In this document: positions 1 through 11,345 of the stretch, in pieces
How positions within the stretch are numbered: the stretch's first letter is position 1
Layout of the letters: each line of letters starts with the position of its first letter
NCBI RefSeq assembly: GCF_040954645.1
Contig: NC_092803.1
Span: 8,247,230 to 8,311,229, forward strand
Length of the DNA: 64,000 nucleotides
Reading direction: 5' to 3'
Source of the DNA: Diabrotica undecimpunctata
Lineage: Eukaryota > Arthropoda > Insecta > Coleoptera > Chrysomelidae
Notes under the pieces: model-generated
Told to the model about the DNA's origin: nothing
The model's input: only the letters and a program-made list of their open reading frames with translations
Databases searched by the model: none
Program-made: the position numbers and the translations under genes

Positions 1-1234
1 ACAACCGCGGACTGTCTCTCAGTAGGATCTGCGATGACTGCGCCATGTCACGTATTTTCATTTGTTTTTGAGGATGGGATACATGAAGAAAAATAGGTCT
101 TGTGTTCGCTGGCAAAATTAAAAGAGTAGTTTCCACTTAGTGGGATCGTTTATTGCGATTTCGGAAAGCGCACAATTGATGGAGATGGAGATGGAAAGAG
201 AAAGTTGGAATGAGTGTGTGCTTTGAAAAAACGATTAACCTTCCAGTGCTCGGATACCGACATGAATGCGAGAGAAGTTTACGGATAGACGCAACAAAAA
301 AGGTATTAGTATTTTATTTTCATTAGGATACACGGGAAAAAAATTGGAATTGCTTTTTGGGTGAAAGTGGCTATTTCGGAAATGCGTGCGGAAAATGAAT
401 CAAGATCATACATAATTTCTTCCATTACCTGAGAAACAGAAATAAGGACGAAATAAGATTGCTTGTAATCTAGCAATTAGAAATCTGGTAATGAAGTACC
501 AGTGGTGTTTCATTTTCCATTATGCCCTGTTACTCACTATTTACAATTTTGTTTAAATTATGGTAAACTGATTTAATATTTGTGATGCGGATATAAAAAT
601 ACAAGAAGAGCATGTAATGCAGCGATCAACATCAATCGGCAAGACAACTTTCAACCTTTGTAGCATCGACTTTGACTATGACAGTGTCTGAGGGTATTGC
701 AAACGAAATGATGGAAAAAAATTGTTCAGTACTGCTAAATAGGTCATACGGTCATCCATACTAATAATAAGACCACAATGTGGCTACATGTGTTGCTATC
801 TATCTAGAGTTGTTGTTGTTGAACGTAAGTTTATGTGAAACTTTATCAGTAAGTTGGGAGAATTATTTTAGACCACGGATTTCTAGAGTCTAGTTCCACC
901 TGCGGATGTACTGCTCCGAAAGTAGCGCTAGTCCACAAATGTTTAGAACTTTGAAGCAACGAAAGTCAGTAATGAATCATAACTATTAAAACGAAAAATA
1001 TTATTTAATTGTAATAGAAAGAATTCAGTTTAACATTTAATCCATTGACCCGAGATAAAAGTACCTATTGTACCCGTTATACATAAATATTATTCGAGAA
1101 CTGAGAATCATAGGGTTCCAAGTGACAGTTTGTACAAAATTTGTTTTTTAACAGAAATCTATTGTCCTTTGAATTCTGCATAAAATGGTATTGAAAGTTC
1201 TGCTATTCGTTGACAGATAGCGCCACAGTCAACA
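1..1234. other. AT-rich non-coding stretch, no feature supported
   Basis: I see no coding signal, recognisable mobile element or repeat on either strand of this stretch. It is unique-looking AT-rich sequence up to the retrotransposon relic that follows. Confidence 0.5.
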
Positions 1235-1995
1235 GTGAAATATAGTTATAGCTTAGTAATTCTCTTTCATATCCTTTTGTCTCTATCTTCTTTCCTCCAA
1301 TTTTCTATCTTCTTTTCTTGTAGATCTTCCGCAACTGCTTTCCTCTATCTTCTCCTCGGTTTGCCTCTTTTCTTCTTATCTTCCGGTGTTCTCCATGCTG
1401 TTATTTACCTATCAAAAGTCATGACAAAAACGCTTATTCTTCCTTCGCCGAACATTTCATAAATTTCAGCATTTGTTCTTCGCTCCCATCATATTTCAGT
1501 CAATTTTTCCAAAAATTCTTCTTAATATTCTTCGTTCCCATATTTCAATTTTCTATTGATGTTTCTTTGTTAATACCTATATCTCGCACCCATAAGATAG
1601 AGTAGGTCACAGGATAGTTTTATATAGCCTTATTTTTGTATTTCTCGATACCTCTTTCGATTTTATTATTCTTTGCAAACTGCCTGCACACCTGTTTCCT
1701 TTTGCTATTCGTAGATCTATTTCCTTTTTTTTCGTCGCATTTATTATAACTCCCAAATACATATAATCCTCCACCTCTTCAATTTCCAGAATTTTTCTTC
1801 CTAGTGCAATTTCCATATTTAGTTTTCTGCTTTTCTTTTGCTTATTCTTCAGCTCCATGTATTTTGTCTCATTTATATTTATTTGTAATCCCATATTTCC
1901 TGCGGTCTCAAGAAGATTCTTAGCTATTTCTTCTAATTCTTTTCTACTCCTAGCCAAAAGTACTACATCATCAGCATAGGCTAGACACTGGTGAC
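1235..1995 (-). pseudogene. Non-LTR retrotransposon relic (RT C-terminal half, RTE-like)
   Basis: Read on the minus strand this is the back half of a reverse transcriptase ORF. It enters at about 1990 with the catalytic box AYADDVVLLA. An open stretch of about 116 codons follows, with thumb motifs such as KTKYMELKN-like and YMYLGVIIN. It then passes through stops into the C-terminal tail, where PTLSYGCEI, WERRILRRIFG and AEDLQEKKIENW can still be read. That order (YADD, YLG, YG.E.W, ERR.LR.I, then a basic tail) is the normal end of RTE/jockey-superfamily ORF2. The 5' side stops abruptly at about 1995, as expected from truncated target-primed insertion. Several in-frame stops and a frame slip below 1607 make it dead. 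The exact clade is uncertain. Confidence 0.75.
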
Positions 1996-1999
1996 TCTT

Positions 2000-3004
2000 A
2001 TTAAATTCTTCGATTAGCGAAACTTAAAACAGGCCTTATGCCTAGGCAACTCATGATACACTGTAAACATTCTTAATGTAATACATTTTTATTGTAAGAC
2101 TCACAAGTCATCTACCTCATAAAACTCTTAAAAGTATATCTTCTATGTGTCTAATTGGACCTATTCATTAACAGGTTTTTTTGTAATTTTGATAATTTTT
2201 TAAGTTTATATATCATAATACTTGTAGCTTGTAAACTTTATGCCGTATTTTCTTTTGTTGTACTTGATTTTTATCTTTCTGATATTTTAATATCCACTCC
2301 TTAAAAAAAAAAGTTAAGAAAAGTAAAAACGCTCATCGTAGACATTCGGTTGAAGTTCGCACGCTATTTTAGTGTTTTTAACCCTATTTTATTTATTATT
2401 TGATTATTTTTCCTCTGTTGTCTTTTCTATAATTATTGTCTTTTAGTTTTACATTTAACAGTTTCCTCTTGTATCGACAAACTGGTGTGTATCATTTCTA
2501 CGAACTTTCTTCGTCACTGTATCGAATGACAGACACCAACCACACTTGAGCGTCTATATTCGTTGCTATTATGTAGCTTTTTTTGTAAGAGGGTGACATT
2601 TGAGAATGTGGTCGATTAAAAAACGTGTTCGAATAATAGTATTCAACACCTTTGAAAGGCTTCTTTGACCTTCCTCATCTGTAAATCGATATGACATTGA
2701 AACGTCCCCCTTAGTTGGTAACGATGTTTGGGGAGTGAATAAATTAATAAGTATAATATTTACTTAAGTTGGGCTGTCTAGAGAAACATTGTCTTTTTGC
2801 ATACTAACGATTCAGTTTTGTTTTCAAGAGTTGTGATTTAGTAAGTGAAGAAAAACACTAAATCTTGAAAAATAAAAATTATACTTAGTCATTAAAAAAA
2901 GTCGTAATTGGGGTTGGCCATGGAATCGGCTCGTATACGGCTCACTGATAGATATTAAATTAACGGTTCACTTAAATGAAATCAATCTAAAACCGTATAT
3001 GCAG
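2000..3004. other. AT-rich non-coding stretch
   Basis: No coding signal or recognisable repeat is seen here. The last bases (to 3004) end in a possible splice acceptor, tatgcag, directly before the open stretch at 3005. Confidence 0.4.
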
Positions 3005-3181
3005 CTGGATTCTAGTCACCACCAGAAGTTGATCGAAAATCTCATAACAACAAATGAAACTGGACCATCGAGTTTCCAAATGCTACAGGCCAATAATACA
3101 CAAAATCATGTTTTGGTAGAAAAGAATGGACAAACTACCATAGCTTATACTAATTGTACATTTAATATTGTTAACAAATAA
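3005..3181 (+). CDS. Possible terminal exon of an unrecognised cellular gene
   Basis: A 58-codon open stretch begins right after an acceptor-like tatgcag (ending 3004) and runs to a TAA at 3179-3181. The stop overlaps one AATAAA (3177-3182), and a second follows at 3181-3186. The predicted peptide is polar and ordered-looking (it ends NCTFNIVNK), with mixed codon use and none of the low-complexity look of neighbouring chance ORFs. I recognise no domain and no transposon protein in it. Acceptor, open frame, stop and polyadenylation signal together fit a 3' terminal exon whose upstream exons lie farther left or outside the window. The first in-frame ATG at 2999 lies inside the acceptor, so it is unlikely to be the true start. 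It could still be a chance ORF or part of an unknown repeat. Confidence 0.35.
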   Translation: MDSSHHQKLIENLITTNETGPSSFQMLQANNTQNHVLVEKNGQTTIAYTNCTFNIVNK

Positions 3182-3561
3182 ATAAAGATTATGTTTCGTT
3201 GATATGGTGCATTATTTATCTCGTGAAAGAGTCTTGTCGAATATCATTAAAGAGAAAATTATTTACCGGCAAAAGTTTCTTCTATAGTTTATTTTTATGA
3301 ACGAGAGAGTAATTAGCATAATTTTAACTGGTAGCTCCGACCACTCCATGAGCGTGCTCAAGATTAATTGAAAAATTACTTTGAATAATTGTAAAAAATT
3401 AATGAATTATTTCAGTGTTATAAAGTGTTATGTGTATGTAAACAAAAGTGACCTCTTTTATCACACACTATATTAGAACTGACTGGCCTACATTAAAAAG
3501 GGTTTTAAAAAATTCACATTTTTTTTTAATTTTTAAAAATTACAAAAGAGAAAAAGAGTTT

Positions 3562-4995
3562 TTAAAACCGTCTAAGGTATGTTAAATAGATGAATAAAAA
3601 TATTAATATAAAACTTACAGCTACTTGTTCCAAATCCAAATCAGATTCAGAAGATGAACTTTCAGAACCAAGATTTATAATAACTGGCTCGATCATTTTA
3701 TCAGTAATATTGTCCAGCTTCCACATTTTTTCCTCTTCTTTAATAGTGTGATTTACTGCCTTTTCCCAGTTTTCAGGTTTTACATTATTTACGGCCTCTA
3801 AAAACAACTGTTTAACATCATGAATTTTAAAAGTGGTATTTTTTCTTGAAACTTCACTCTTTATCTGTGCCCATACCAGTTCAATCGGGTTTAATTCACA
3901 ATGATATGGTGGGGATCTAAGTACTGTCATTCCACGATTTTTGGCAATTTCATCAATTTCGTATTTTTTAAATTTTTCTTTATGAAGGGCACACAACGAA
4001 TAAAGTTCCTTTCTTATAGATCCGGGATGGTACGTAATATTTTTTGAACTCAGCCAATTCTGCAAGTCTTTTTTTAACCACTTGGTTGTGGGCAGTCCTT
4101 CTATAAGTCTGGAGTGATAACTTGCATTATCCATTACTATTACACAGTTCTTAGGAAGAAGATCTATCATTTGTTCGAACCATTCTTGAAAGACATCAGC
4201 GTTCATGTCTTCATGGTAGTCACCGGTACGAGTTGATTCAAAAGTTAATAAACCACCTTCAACAAAACCGTCTGAACTGCCAATGTGTACTATTATCAGC
4301 CTGCGTCCCTTTCCTGATGGTGGGTTTAAACCAGTAGATAAGTTATTTACAAAAGCGTGCCTTTGACTTGTAACAGTTTCATCCTGCCAAAATTTATTTG
4401 GTGTATGACCCTCGTTGATCCATGTTTCATCAAGACAAAATATTTTTCTTTTTTGGTTTCTCATTTCCTTTATGGTTCTTAGAAAATGTCTTCTCCATAT
4501 GACAATATCGCTTCTTTCTAATAAAATAGACTTTCTGGGATTCTTTTTCCAGCGGAAGCCTATTTCTTTTAAAAGTTTCCATAACGTACTTCGACTCATT
4601 TCTGGGTAATCCTTATCATCTCGAACTGAGACAAGAACTTTATCCAATGTTGGAAATTCTTGTCTAAAGAAGAATTCATGCACTTTCCGTCGAAATCCTT
4701 CTTTAAAATGATATTCTATTTGAAATTTTGGTTTCCCTGGAGCATTACGTGGCATTTGAAAACTACCACATTTCTCTTCTTTAATAACTCTGTAAATCGT
4801 TGATTTCCCAACACCAAGTGTACTGCTAACTAACTCAACGGTCTCATCAACACTTTCACATAAACGTTTGTCTGTAAATGATATAAAACAATTAAATATT
4901 AATGTTTTTTCATTAACTGTTAGAGGACCAATTTTTCGGCGTTTACACGGCACTTCCAAATTTTCTATAACACTAGTATACACAATAAACTGCAC
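3562..4995 (-). CDS. DDE transposase with DD82E spacing (Sailor-type, IS630-Tc1-mariner)
   Basis: This is an uninterrupted 477-codon ORF for a DDE transposase that would cut and paste its own element. Residues of about 25-75 form a helix-turn-helix region (ending GVGKSTIYRVIKEEK), followed by a basic linker. The catalytic residues are FCLDETW (first Asp, codon near 4430), VIVMDNASYHS (second Asp, near 4130) and NPIELVW (Glu, near 3883). I count 82 residues between the second Asp and the Glu, against 34-41 in ordinary Tc1, mariner or pogo proteins. A DD82E catalytic triad is the hallmark reported for the Sailor group. The last 18 residues (from VSFILIF) are hydrophobic and unlike the acidic serine-rich tail before them. 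A GTAAGT donor (minus strand, 3618-3613) lies exactly there, so the true C terminus is probably spliced. The start at 4995 is only the first ATG. I did not find convincing terminal inverted repeats, so element ends are undefined. Confidence 0.8.
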   Translation of the reverse strand: MQFIVYTSVIENLEVPCKRRKIGPLTVNEKTLIFNCFISFTDKRLCESVDETVELVSSTLGVGKSTIYRVIKEEKCGSFQMPRNAPGKPKFQIEYHFKEGFRRKVHEFFFRQEFPTLDKVLVSVRDDKDYPEMSRSTLWKLLKEIGFRWKKNPRKSILLERSDIVIWRRHFLRTIKEMRNQKRKIFCLDETWINEGHTPNKFWQDETVTSQRHAFVNNLSTGLNPPSGKGRRLIIVHIGSSDGFVEGGLLTFESTRTGDYHEDMNADVFQEWFEQMIDLLPKNCVIVMDNASYHSRLIEGLPTTKWLKKDLQNWLSSKNITYHPGSIRKELYSLCALHKEKFKKYEIDEIAKNRGMTVLRSPPYHCELNPIELVWAQIKSEVSRKNTTFKIHDVKQLFLEAVNNVKPENWEKAVNHTIKEEEKMWKLDNITDKMIEPVIINLGSESSSSESDLDLEQVAVSFILIFLFIYLTYLRRF

Positions 4996-5212
4996 CTTGC
5001 AACTGAAGTACCTACTTTTAGTGAACTGTTAAGAATTTTGAATACGCCACTTGGACCTTCCTATATACAAAATGGAAAAACCCACTATCACATTTTCTGT
5101 GGAATAAGTTTAGAAGGTAATTATCTAGTCAATTACTGTCGTAGATTCCTGGAATTTAAGAATTAAATGTTTGATTGTTGAAACCCTTACTTCGTGGAAT
5201 GCACTCATTTCA

Positions 5213-5352
5213 GATAAAATAAAACGTTTTATTTTATCTAAAGAATTAAACTTTCTTTTGCAAATAGGCAAAGAATTAAACTTTATTTTGCAAATAGATA
5301 AAATAAAACGTTTTATTTTATCTAAAGAATTAAACTTTATTTTGCAAATAGG
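5213..5352. repeat. Duplicated 55-bp unit carrying a perfect 26-bp palindrome
   Basis: The perfect palindrome of gataaaataaaac and its reverse complement occurs at 5213-5238 and again at 5297-5322. Each copy is followed by the same taaagaattaaactt...ttgcaaatag tail, and an extra tail-only copy lies between them at about 5269-5296. The array therefore reads unit, partial unit, unit. A cruciform or MITE-terminus origin is possible. The 85-codon plus-strand ORF across it is a product of the repetition. Confidence 0.85.
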
Positions 5353-5370
5353 TAGGTACTTATTAAACTT

Positions 5371-5394
5371 TTATTGGTTATATATAACCAATAA
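5371..5394. repeat. Perfect 24-bp palindrome
   Basis: The arm ttattggttata is followed directly by its exact reverse complement, with no loop. It lies 20 bp right of the palindromic repeat array, so three perfect palindromes fall within 180 bp. Confidence 0.85.
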
Positions 5395-5698
5395 AATAAA
5401 CATCTTACATTTCTTGCAAATTCATTAGTACCTGTTAACCTCCATCACTCCGACACTGGCAACCTTATTTAGGGATTAGTAACCCTCACAACTATTGTAT
5501 TCTATTCTGCTCCAACCTTTATACCTGGTGGTCATACTCAATTTAAAATTGTTTTCCTATATACTTCTGTAAACTTGTTGACAAATATCTGTTTTTCATT
5601 GAGTCACCCGTATCAACAGTTTAGGGATTTGCATACATAATTTATTGTTTTATTACTCTCTCATACATAAAAATACACTATAGTTTTATTCAAGTTTG

Positions 5699-5800
5699 TT
5701 GCCTTTTAGCAATTTTCGCTTATGAAATTTTGACAAAATAACTTGACTGACGTCTCGTGATTTAACTGTCAAAATTTAATTCGCGAAAATTGCCAGGCAA
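5699..5800. repeat. Fold-back inverted repeat, about 35-bp arms
   Basis: The left arm (5699-5734, ttgcc...gaaattttgaca) pairs with the right arm (5767-5800, tgtcaaaattt...aggcaa) with a few mismatches and small gaps. Both arms share the core gcaattttcgc. About 32 bp separates them, and the short string ctctcata recurs on both sides of the structure. It looks like a very small MITE or the fused ends of a deleted DNA transposon. No coding capacity is seen. Confidence 0.7.
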
Positions 5801-7123
5801 AAACTCTCATACCAGTCAAAAATATTGAAAATATATTCTCTCATATGATATTATATACGATAACGTTATGTAATAATTTATTATTGTTAAATTAACATAT
5901 TTGTTTTACCACCACAAAAATACGACTCTGCTTTCTACATATTATTCAGTCGAAACCATTCGGGCTGCTGCTTTTCTTTGTGCGAAAAAAGCACCAATCC
6001 CAGAATTCACACTTGGACAAATTTTCTCATATGAGTTCTTTCTTTTGTTGCAGGTATGTGTGCTACGCCACGATGACGACATTGTCGATCCTTGGAAATA
6101 TATGGGCAACTGAGAAAACCCATTTTCAGCATTCTTGGTCTGTAACCCTTGCCTTTTTACTACATCGGACGTGTTGTTTGATATAGACGTACTCGTTATT
6201 TCTTTTAGAGGGCTCAAATACAAGCACCAACGAAAGCACATTTTTTTCAATTAAAACGCAAATATATAAACGTATATGAAAACTATACAACCTAAAAAAA
6301 TTCATAAAAAATTATATGTGATGCGTAGATTCTAAGTAGTAAGAAATGTTGTATTTCTGTTACTGTTTAATAGACATTGGTGCTATATAATATGTTTATA
6401 GGCGTTCCATTGTTCAAATTACTTGACACATAGTTGAAAAATCATCATGTAATCAGACACTTAGTTAATGAATCACATTGAACTACAGAACGAATCCAAA
6501 ATAACGATTCACTTCGGAATTGGATTCGGTTTAATACATCTATCTTGTCTGAAATCTTTTGGTTATCCTTTCCAAATACCAACCTGTTTTATTGATTTTG
6601 GGTACGCTAATGACGTGGAAGCCAGACACGGGGGTCCCCCTAACTCTCAAAATTTCCCGATCTACATGCTTATCGCGAGCTGTGAGGGACTGGCGGGGGA
6701 CGCAGCAAAGATTCACTTAGGTATTTTAGTAATGATGACGACGTTCCGATGGCGAGGGATTTCGAAAGATTCCTGAGGGAGCATGCTGGAAGAGGCATTT
6801 GATATTCATAAAGTTTTATTAACGAGATATTGCTGGAAAGTGTATTTACCGACATATTTTGATACGGGTTGTCTACCTTTAGGTCGAGCTTGTTATTGGG
6901 GTGAGGGGTGAGCTTGTTAATTTAGGAAAATTGTTTTAGTAACTTATTTTTTGTTAACTTTTATAAACAAATACAAGAAGTTGGAAATAATTTTACCAAA
7001 ACTTTTAGATTTTCTGGAATGTTACGTGTTTTTGAATTGTTTAGTGATAAATTCCGGAGTAACGCAAATTTAATTTATGTGTATAAACTTTGTGAAAGTG
7101 TTTCTTAACTACTTTCTTAGATA
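5801..7123. other. Non-coding stretch with only chance ORFs
   Basis: Several overlapping 60-100 codon ORFs occur at 5901-6250 and 6468-6855 on both strands, but none has a recognisable domain and they overlap one another antisense. I see nothing else I can support. Confidence 0.45.
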
Positions 7124-7693
7124 ATCATCTGTCAAACTGAAAAAGCCATCTCCAGTTTACCCTCCAAAGATATTAAAATAACTAGACCTGACATAGAGTT
7201 CTTAGGAACTCCTACTCCCAACAGTAGCCAATCCGAGAAAAAAGTCCTGAAAGAACTTTAGTCAAATCTAAACCTAGTCATTTTTTCCGCCGATAAAGGC
7301 AATTCCACCGTTATCCTAAACCCTTCTTCTTTCATTAATAAACTCTCAAATCTCATTCATACTCCAGACTACAGACCATTTCCTAATAATCCAACAACTT
7401 ATCTTGAGAAAACAACAAGAGCTATTATCAATAAAACATCCATTTCTGTTGACATAAAACAATCCCTGATTCCTCGTGAAAAGTCTTCCAGAACACCTCG
7501 AATATATAGCCTCCTCAAAATTCACAAACCCGATATTCGTCTATGTCCCATTGTCAGTGCATACAACGGCCCTACACAACCATTGGCCAAATCTCTACAA
7601 CTTCTCGCCGAAAATGCTTCATATTTCGTAAAAAATTCTTCAGCTTCCATTTTGGAGCTATTTTCAAAAGGGATATGGTTCTGTTTGAGTTAG
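7124..7693 (+). pseudogene. Penelope-like element RT fragment
   Basis: One frame reads through about 180 codons with a single internal stop (TAG at 7259-7261). It shows the N-terminal half of a Penelope-like reverse transcriptase: VIFSADKGNSTVILN, then TTYLEKTTRAIINKT, then PRIYSLLKIHKPDIRLCPIV with SAYNGPTQPLAKSL. The ADKGN..V and KIHK...RPIVS motifs are characteristic of Penelope RTs and differ from LINE or LTR RTs. The frame ends after about codon 180, before the catalytic YxDD box, and no GIY-YIG endonuclease is present. It is a 3'-truncated or interrupted fossil. The unrelated sequence from 7694 suggests a later insertion or rearrangement. Confidence 0.8.
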
Positions 7694-8460
7694 GGGTCTA
7701 AAGCTGCCTACTCCTCTCGCTCGTGATGTACTAGTATCTTGTTCTCCTGAAATACGAGAACCGTCAAACGGTACTGAGGTCTCAATCTGCCTACTCCTCG
7801 GTGTCGAGTGACGACCTATGTTACCCTATGTAGCCGGAAACGGTTTGAACGGGATCAATTGACGCGGGGTGTCGCTGAAAGCAGCACTCGCCATGTCGCC
7901 GTTTTTCAATTTTGATGGTTTCACGAATAATTCTCAATTTTAAGGAGCAGATAAGGAGCGCTGGTTTTTGACAAAAAAGTCAGCATACAAGAAACTAAAA
8001 CTGCTACCACTTGTCTTTTAAATTAAACACTTAAGACAAATATTTTTATTTCCTAACACAAATTTAAAATTTAAAAAAAAAACGGTAAAACCTTTCGATA
8101 TATAAACTCTCTCGACTTAAATGTTATTCGTTTGACGGTACAGGAACAGAAGATCTTTTCTTTACTTTCAAATAAGCTTCAAACCACAAATTCCCTTTCC
8201 AACTTTCTCTTTCCCAACCAATCACAGTCTAGCATTTTCAAACAAACCAAAATTCCATTTCTTTTCTTTCTCTGAAATATTCCAATTAAATATTTTGGGT
8301 TTTCCCTTTAGGAATCATTAAAAACGCTTTGGACTTTCCAAACCATTGTTACCTTCCAAATCATAATTAAATTAACTTTCTAACTAATGCCTTAATCTAT
8401 ATTTTGATTCCAATCTTTGTTCTTTGTATACACAAATCATTTTCCACGAAAATAAACAAT
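7694..8460. other. Unassigned spacer with repeated phrase and TATA-like motif
   Basis: This spacer between two dead retroelements contains ctgcctactcctc twice (7704-7716 and 7787-7799), small hairpins around 7740-7775, and a TATATAA string near 8098. It could be an LTR remnant, but I found no matching TG...CA ends with a duplicated target site. Confidence 0.3.
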
Positions 8461-9480
8461 TCATTTATTGGTTTGTACAGTTTTTGTGTGCAACAATACT
8501 TCTATGTAGATATTGGTGTGTTTGCCCAATATAAGTATGTTCTTTTCAATGTGTTCTGTTAGGGCGAGAACATGGATGGTGCAAGATTTGCCGGGTCTGA
8601 ATCCTCCTTGTTGCGGGATGAGGTGCTTGTAAACATTTTTTTCTATCCTGGCCAGCACGAGACTCTCGTATACTTTGAAAAAGTGACAACAGGGAAATAG
8701 GTCTGTAGCTGCTAGTATTTTCTGGTTCCTTACTTGGTTTTAGCATTGCTATTAGTTTAGATTTTCTTAATAATTTTGTAATTTTACATGCTTTACAGCA
8801 CGTGTTATAGAGCTGCAAGATCTTTTTTTTTGCTGCTTAGTCCAGGTGCGTTATTTGTTCACTGGATATATCATCCACATATGCAGATTTCCCGTTTTTA
8901 GACTGTTCATATCGTGAAGTTCTTTTAGTATAAATCGCAAGGAGTTGAATACCGACTTTGTTTGTTGTAACCTTACAAGGTTCCATACTATTTTGCTACT
9001 ATGTGCCATGTCCATTTTTTCTAGAGTTTGGATCTCCGTTTCCTTTCTAGCTTGACTTAGCTGTTGGAGTAAGGCTGCTTCGCAGTCAACCGTTGTTTCG
9101 CTAAAAGACTCATCTGAATAGAGGATTTCATATGTTCTTAATGGTTATTTGGACTTCCGCCTTAGTGGATATCCCGGGGACATATTGTTGCCTACATGGT
9201 CTAGGAAAAACTTTCCTAGATACATTTTTTAATAATTCTACAAATTGTTTGTAGATTTCTGGTTTCGGTTCAAGACGTTAGCAGCCCTCCTTCGAATTTA
9301 GTAGACAATCTCACTTTATGTACTATATTTATCCTTAGTATATATCTCCATAGTCTTTTTGCCTTTTTTCCTATTTGTGAAAACGTTATACAGATACTTT
9401 GAATTCTAAGAGCTGTGTTGTATGTGTTCTTGTAAAATAACTGCTTATTTTTCCTGTCAATTATGTTTGTGTTAATTTCT
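8461..9480 (-). pseudogene. Jockey-like non-LTR retrotransposon relic (linker plus RT N-terminal part)
   Basis: On the minus strand the segment from about 9480 down to 8820 resembles the linker between endonuclease and RT, with IGKKAKRLWRYILRIN-like text and several stops. From 8818 a clear RT start follows: LYNTCCKACKI...KSKLIAMLKPSKEP and SSYRPISLLSLFQ. A one-base slip near 8660 moves to the next frame, where LARIEKNVYKHLIPQQGGF and RPGKSCTIHVLALTEHIE continue the fingers region. These are RT motifs 0-2a of jockey-type LINEs. The catalytic YADD part is absent, because the element ends at about 8461. At least one frameshift and several stops make it non-functional. Confidence 0.75.
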
Positions 9481-10509
9481 TATTAACGATAATTTGCAAT
9501 TTTTTAGAACAAGAACTATAAAAAAATTTGAAGAAAAAATTTTTATCACATTTTCTAAAGTATCAATGAAAAATGTAATATAACTTAAATATCGAGACAT
9601 ATCGAATCTCATTAAGCCAAAGCTCAGTCAAGAACTGCCATATACGATATGAGATGTAATATATATCTCTATTAACTACTCCCGCCGAATTGTAACTCTC
9701 TCGCATCAAATCGGCTCCACTCTCTCAAACGAATCCACTGCAAATTGCCTCGACTTCTTATCTCCTCTCGATTCCGAAACAAAATCTCGCGCCAACGCCA
9801 CCAGCGCTGCCACCGCCACCATCGACTTGATCTTGAAGGAATCCGCCACGACCTCTCCGAAATCCCCCAAAGTCCCTCAAAGTCTCCTAAATTCTCTCCA
9901 AGAATCGAATCGCGAACTTTAACACTCGTCAGTATTGAACTATTATTCAAGTGAAATCGGTCGTAGAAGTTTCTGCTTGATGGGGTGCGTGAGTGTGAGT
10001 AAGTAGAAGAATTTGAAAACTGAAACTAAGCCCTACGGGGTGGATCTTGACGCTTTTACGATTTAGAACAATACAATTTCTTTTTTACAAGGTACTTTTT
10101 TTGCTTTCCGTAGATTGGAATAGGCAAAAAATCTGCAAGACATGTAAGTGATTGTCTTTTGCTCATCTATAGAAAAGCAGTTAAATGGCTATGATAAAAT
10201 ATGTTCAAAGATTAAACCAATCAAAGTAAAAGAGTATTTTTTGGTTTAGAGATAGGCACATAATGCTCTCCAACATTGCAGCTATAACTCGAAAAATGAC
10301 GCTCATCTGCAGATACTAATAAAACAGTTAGGAAACAAGCAAACAGGAAATAAGTTTATTGTATAAAATATGAATGCAAAATAATAATAAAAAATCCTTG
10401 CAACGTATAATCGAAGAAAGTAAATTGTCCGTGTGCGTTGTCCAAGTAAATGGAGTGACTTCTTTTATCTAAAGAAAAGTAAAAACGATAATTATTTGCA
10501 GATAGAAAA
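9481..10509. other. Non-coding stretch with a GC-rich island at 9665-9955
   Basis: Base composition shifts sharply at 9665-9955, where the sequence is rich in CG, GCC and CTC and almost free of AT runs. Overlapping ORFs of 92 codons (minus) and 69 codons (plus) exist there because stops are rare, and neither has a domain. The island could be a promoter or 5' UTR, a conserved regulatory block or a fragment of an unrecognised element. The rest is plain AT-rich sequence. Confidence 0.35.
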
Positions 10510-10995
10510 AAATTACGTTAAAAACGAGGAGTACTACAGGGATGCCGCCTGTCTCTGCTTCTTTTAAACGTCTATGCGGAACATATTATTAAGCTATCTT
10601 TGGAGGAACGCCCAGAAGGTACCAAATTTAACAGAATTGTGATCATACATCTAATACCTAAGATACGCAGACGACACTGTTGTAGGTACTGACTGAATCA
10701 GCAAAACATCTACAAACACTAATGATTGTCCTTTCGGAATAGACTGTCAGAATGGGGACTCTAGTTGTTGACCGTGGAACCTACATTCAAAACAGCTCAA
10801 AAATAGATATCGACGATATTAATATCTAAAACGTTCATAACTTTATATATCTAGGAAGAGGAATAAGCACGCAGCTGGACCACTCAAAAGAGATTAGGAG
10901 ACGTATTGAAACCGCCAGAACCGGTTTTGTTAACATAAAAAAATTTGTATGCCACCCGAAGTTGGCCATCCAGGTAAATTTCGGATAGTTTTTTA
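10510..10995 (+). pseudogene. RTE-type RT fragment with YADDT box
   Basis: Despite stops and one or two slips, the order of RT motifs is clear. RGVLQGC with LSLLLLNVYAEHIIKLSLEE (motif B region) comes first, then LRYADDTVVGTD (motif C, catalytic), then NFIYLGRGISTQLDHSKEI and RRRIETARTGFVNIKKF (thumb). The RG(V)xQGC...LLxNxY.E.I pattern matches the RTE-like family represented at 20.2-21.6 kb. It is truncated on both sides at about 10510 and 10995. Confidence 0.75.
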
Positions 10996-11345
10996 AAGAA
11001 GCAATCAAAAAAAAGGTGTACTTTTTAATATACCACAGATAACGGACTTCTTGACATTACATTATACAAAGAGTATATCACATATATTAAGGATTTCATT
11101 GGTAAAGATTAGTCGTTCCAAAACACACCATTTGGGAACTTCAATAAAATATCTGAAGCTATTTTCTTGTGGCATCTTAATGCAGTTTACTATTTTTACC
11201 GCGAATAAGCCACAATTTTACTTTAGAGTCAGTTTCGATTTCCACTTCGGAAATCGTTCTCAAAAAAATGTCATGTATTGTAGTAGTAGAAAGGTAGACA
11301 CTTGAAGACACTTTAACCTTTGACCCTAAGAGCCGCTCGATCGGC

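Noticed and set aside
3400..5160. Terminal inverted repeats for the DD82E element
   Set aside because: I compared the flanks by eye and found only short AT-rich similarities that could be chance, so no element boundaries are given.
9672..9954. Overlapping 92- and 69-codon ORFs in the GC island
   Set aside because: Mutually antisense, with arginine- or serine-biased composition explained by base content, and no motif.
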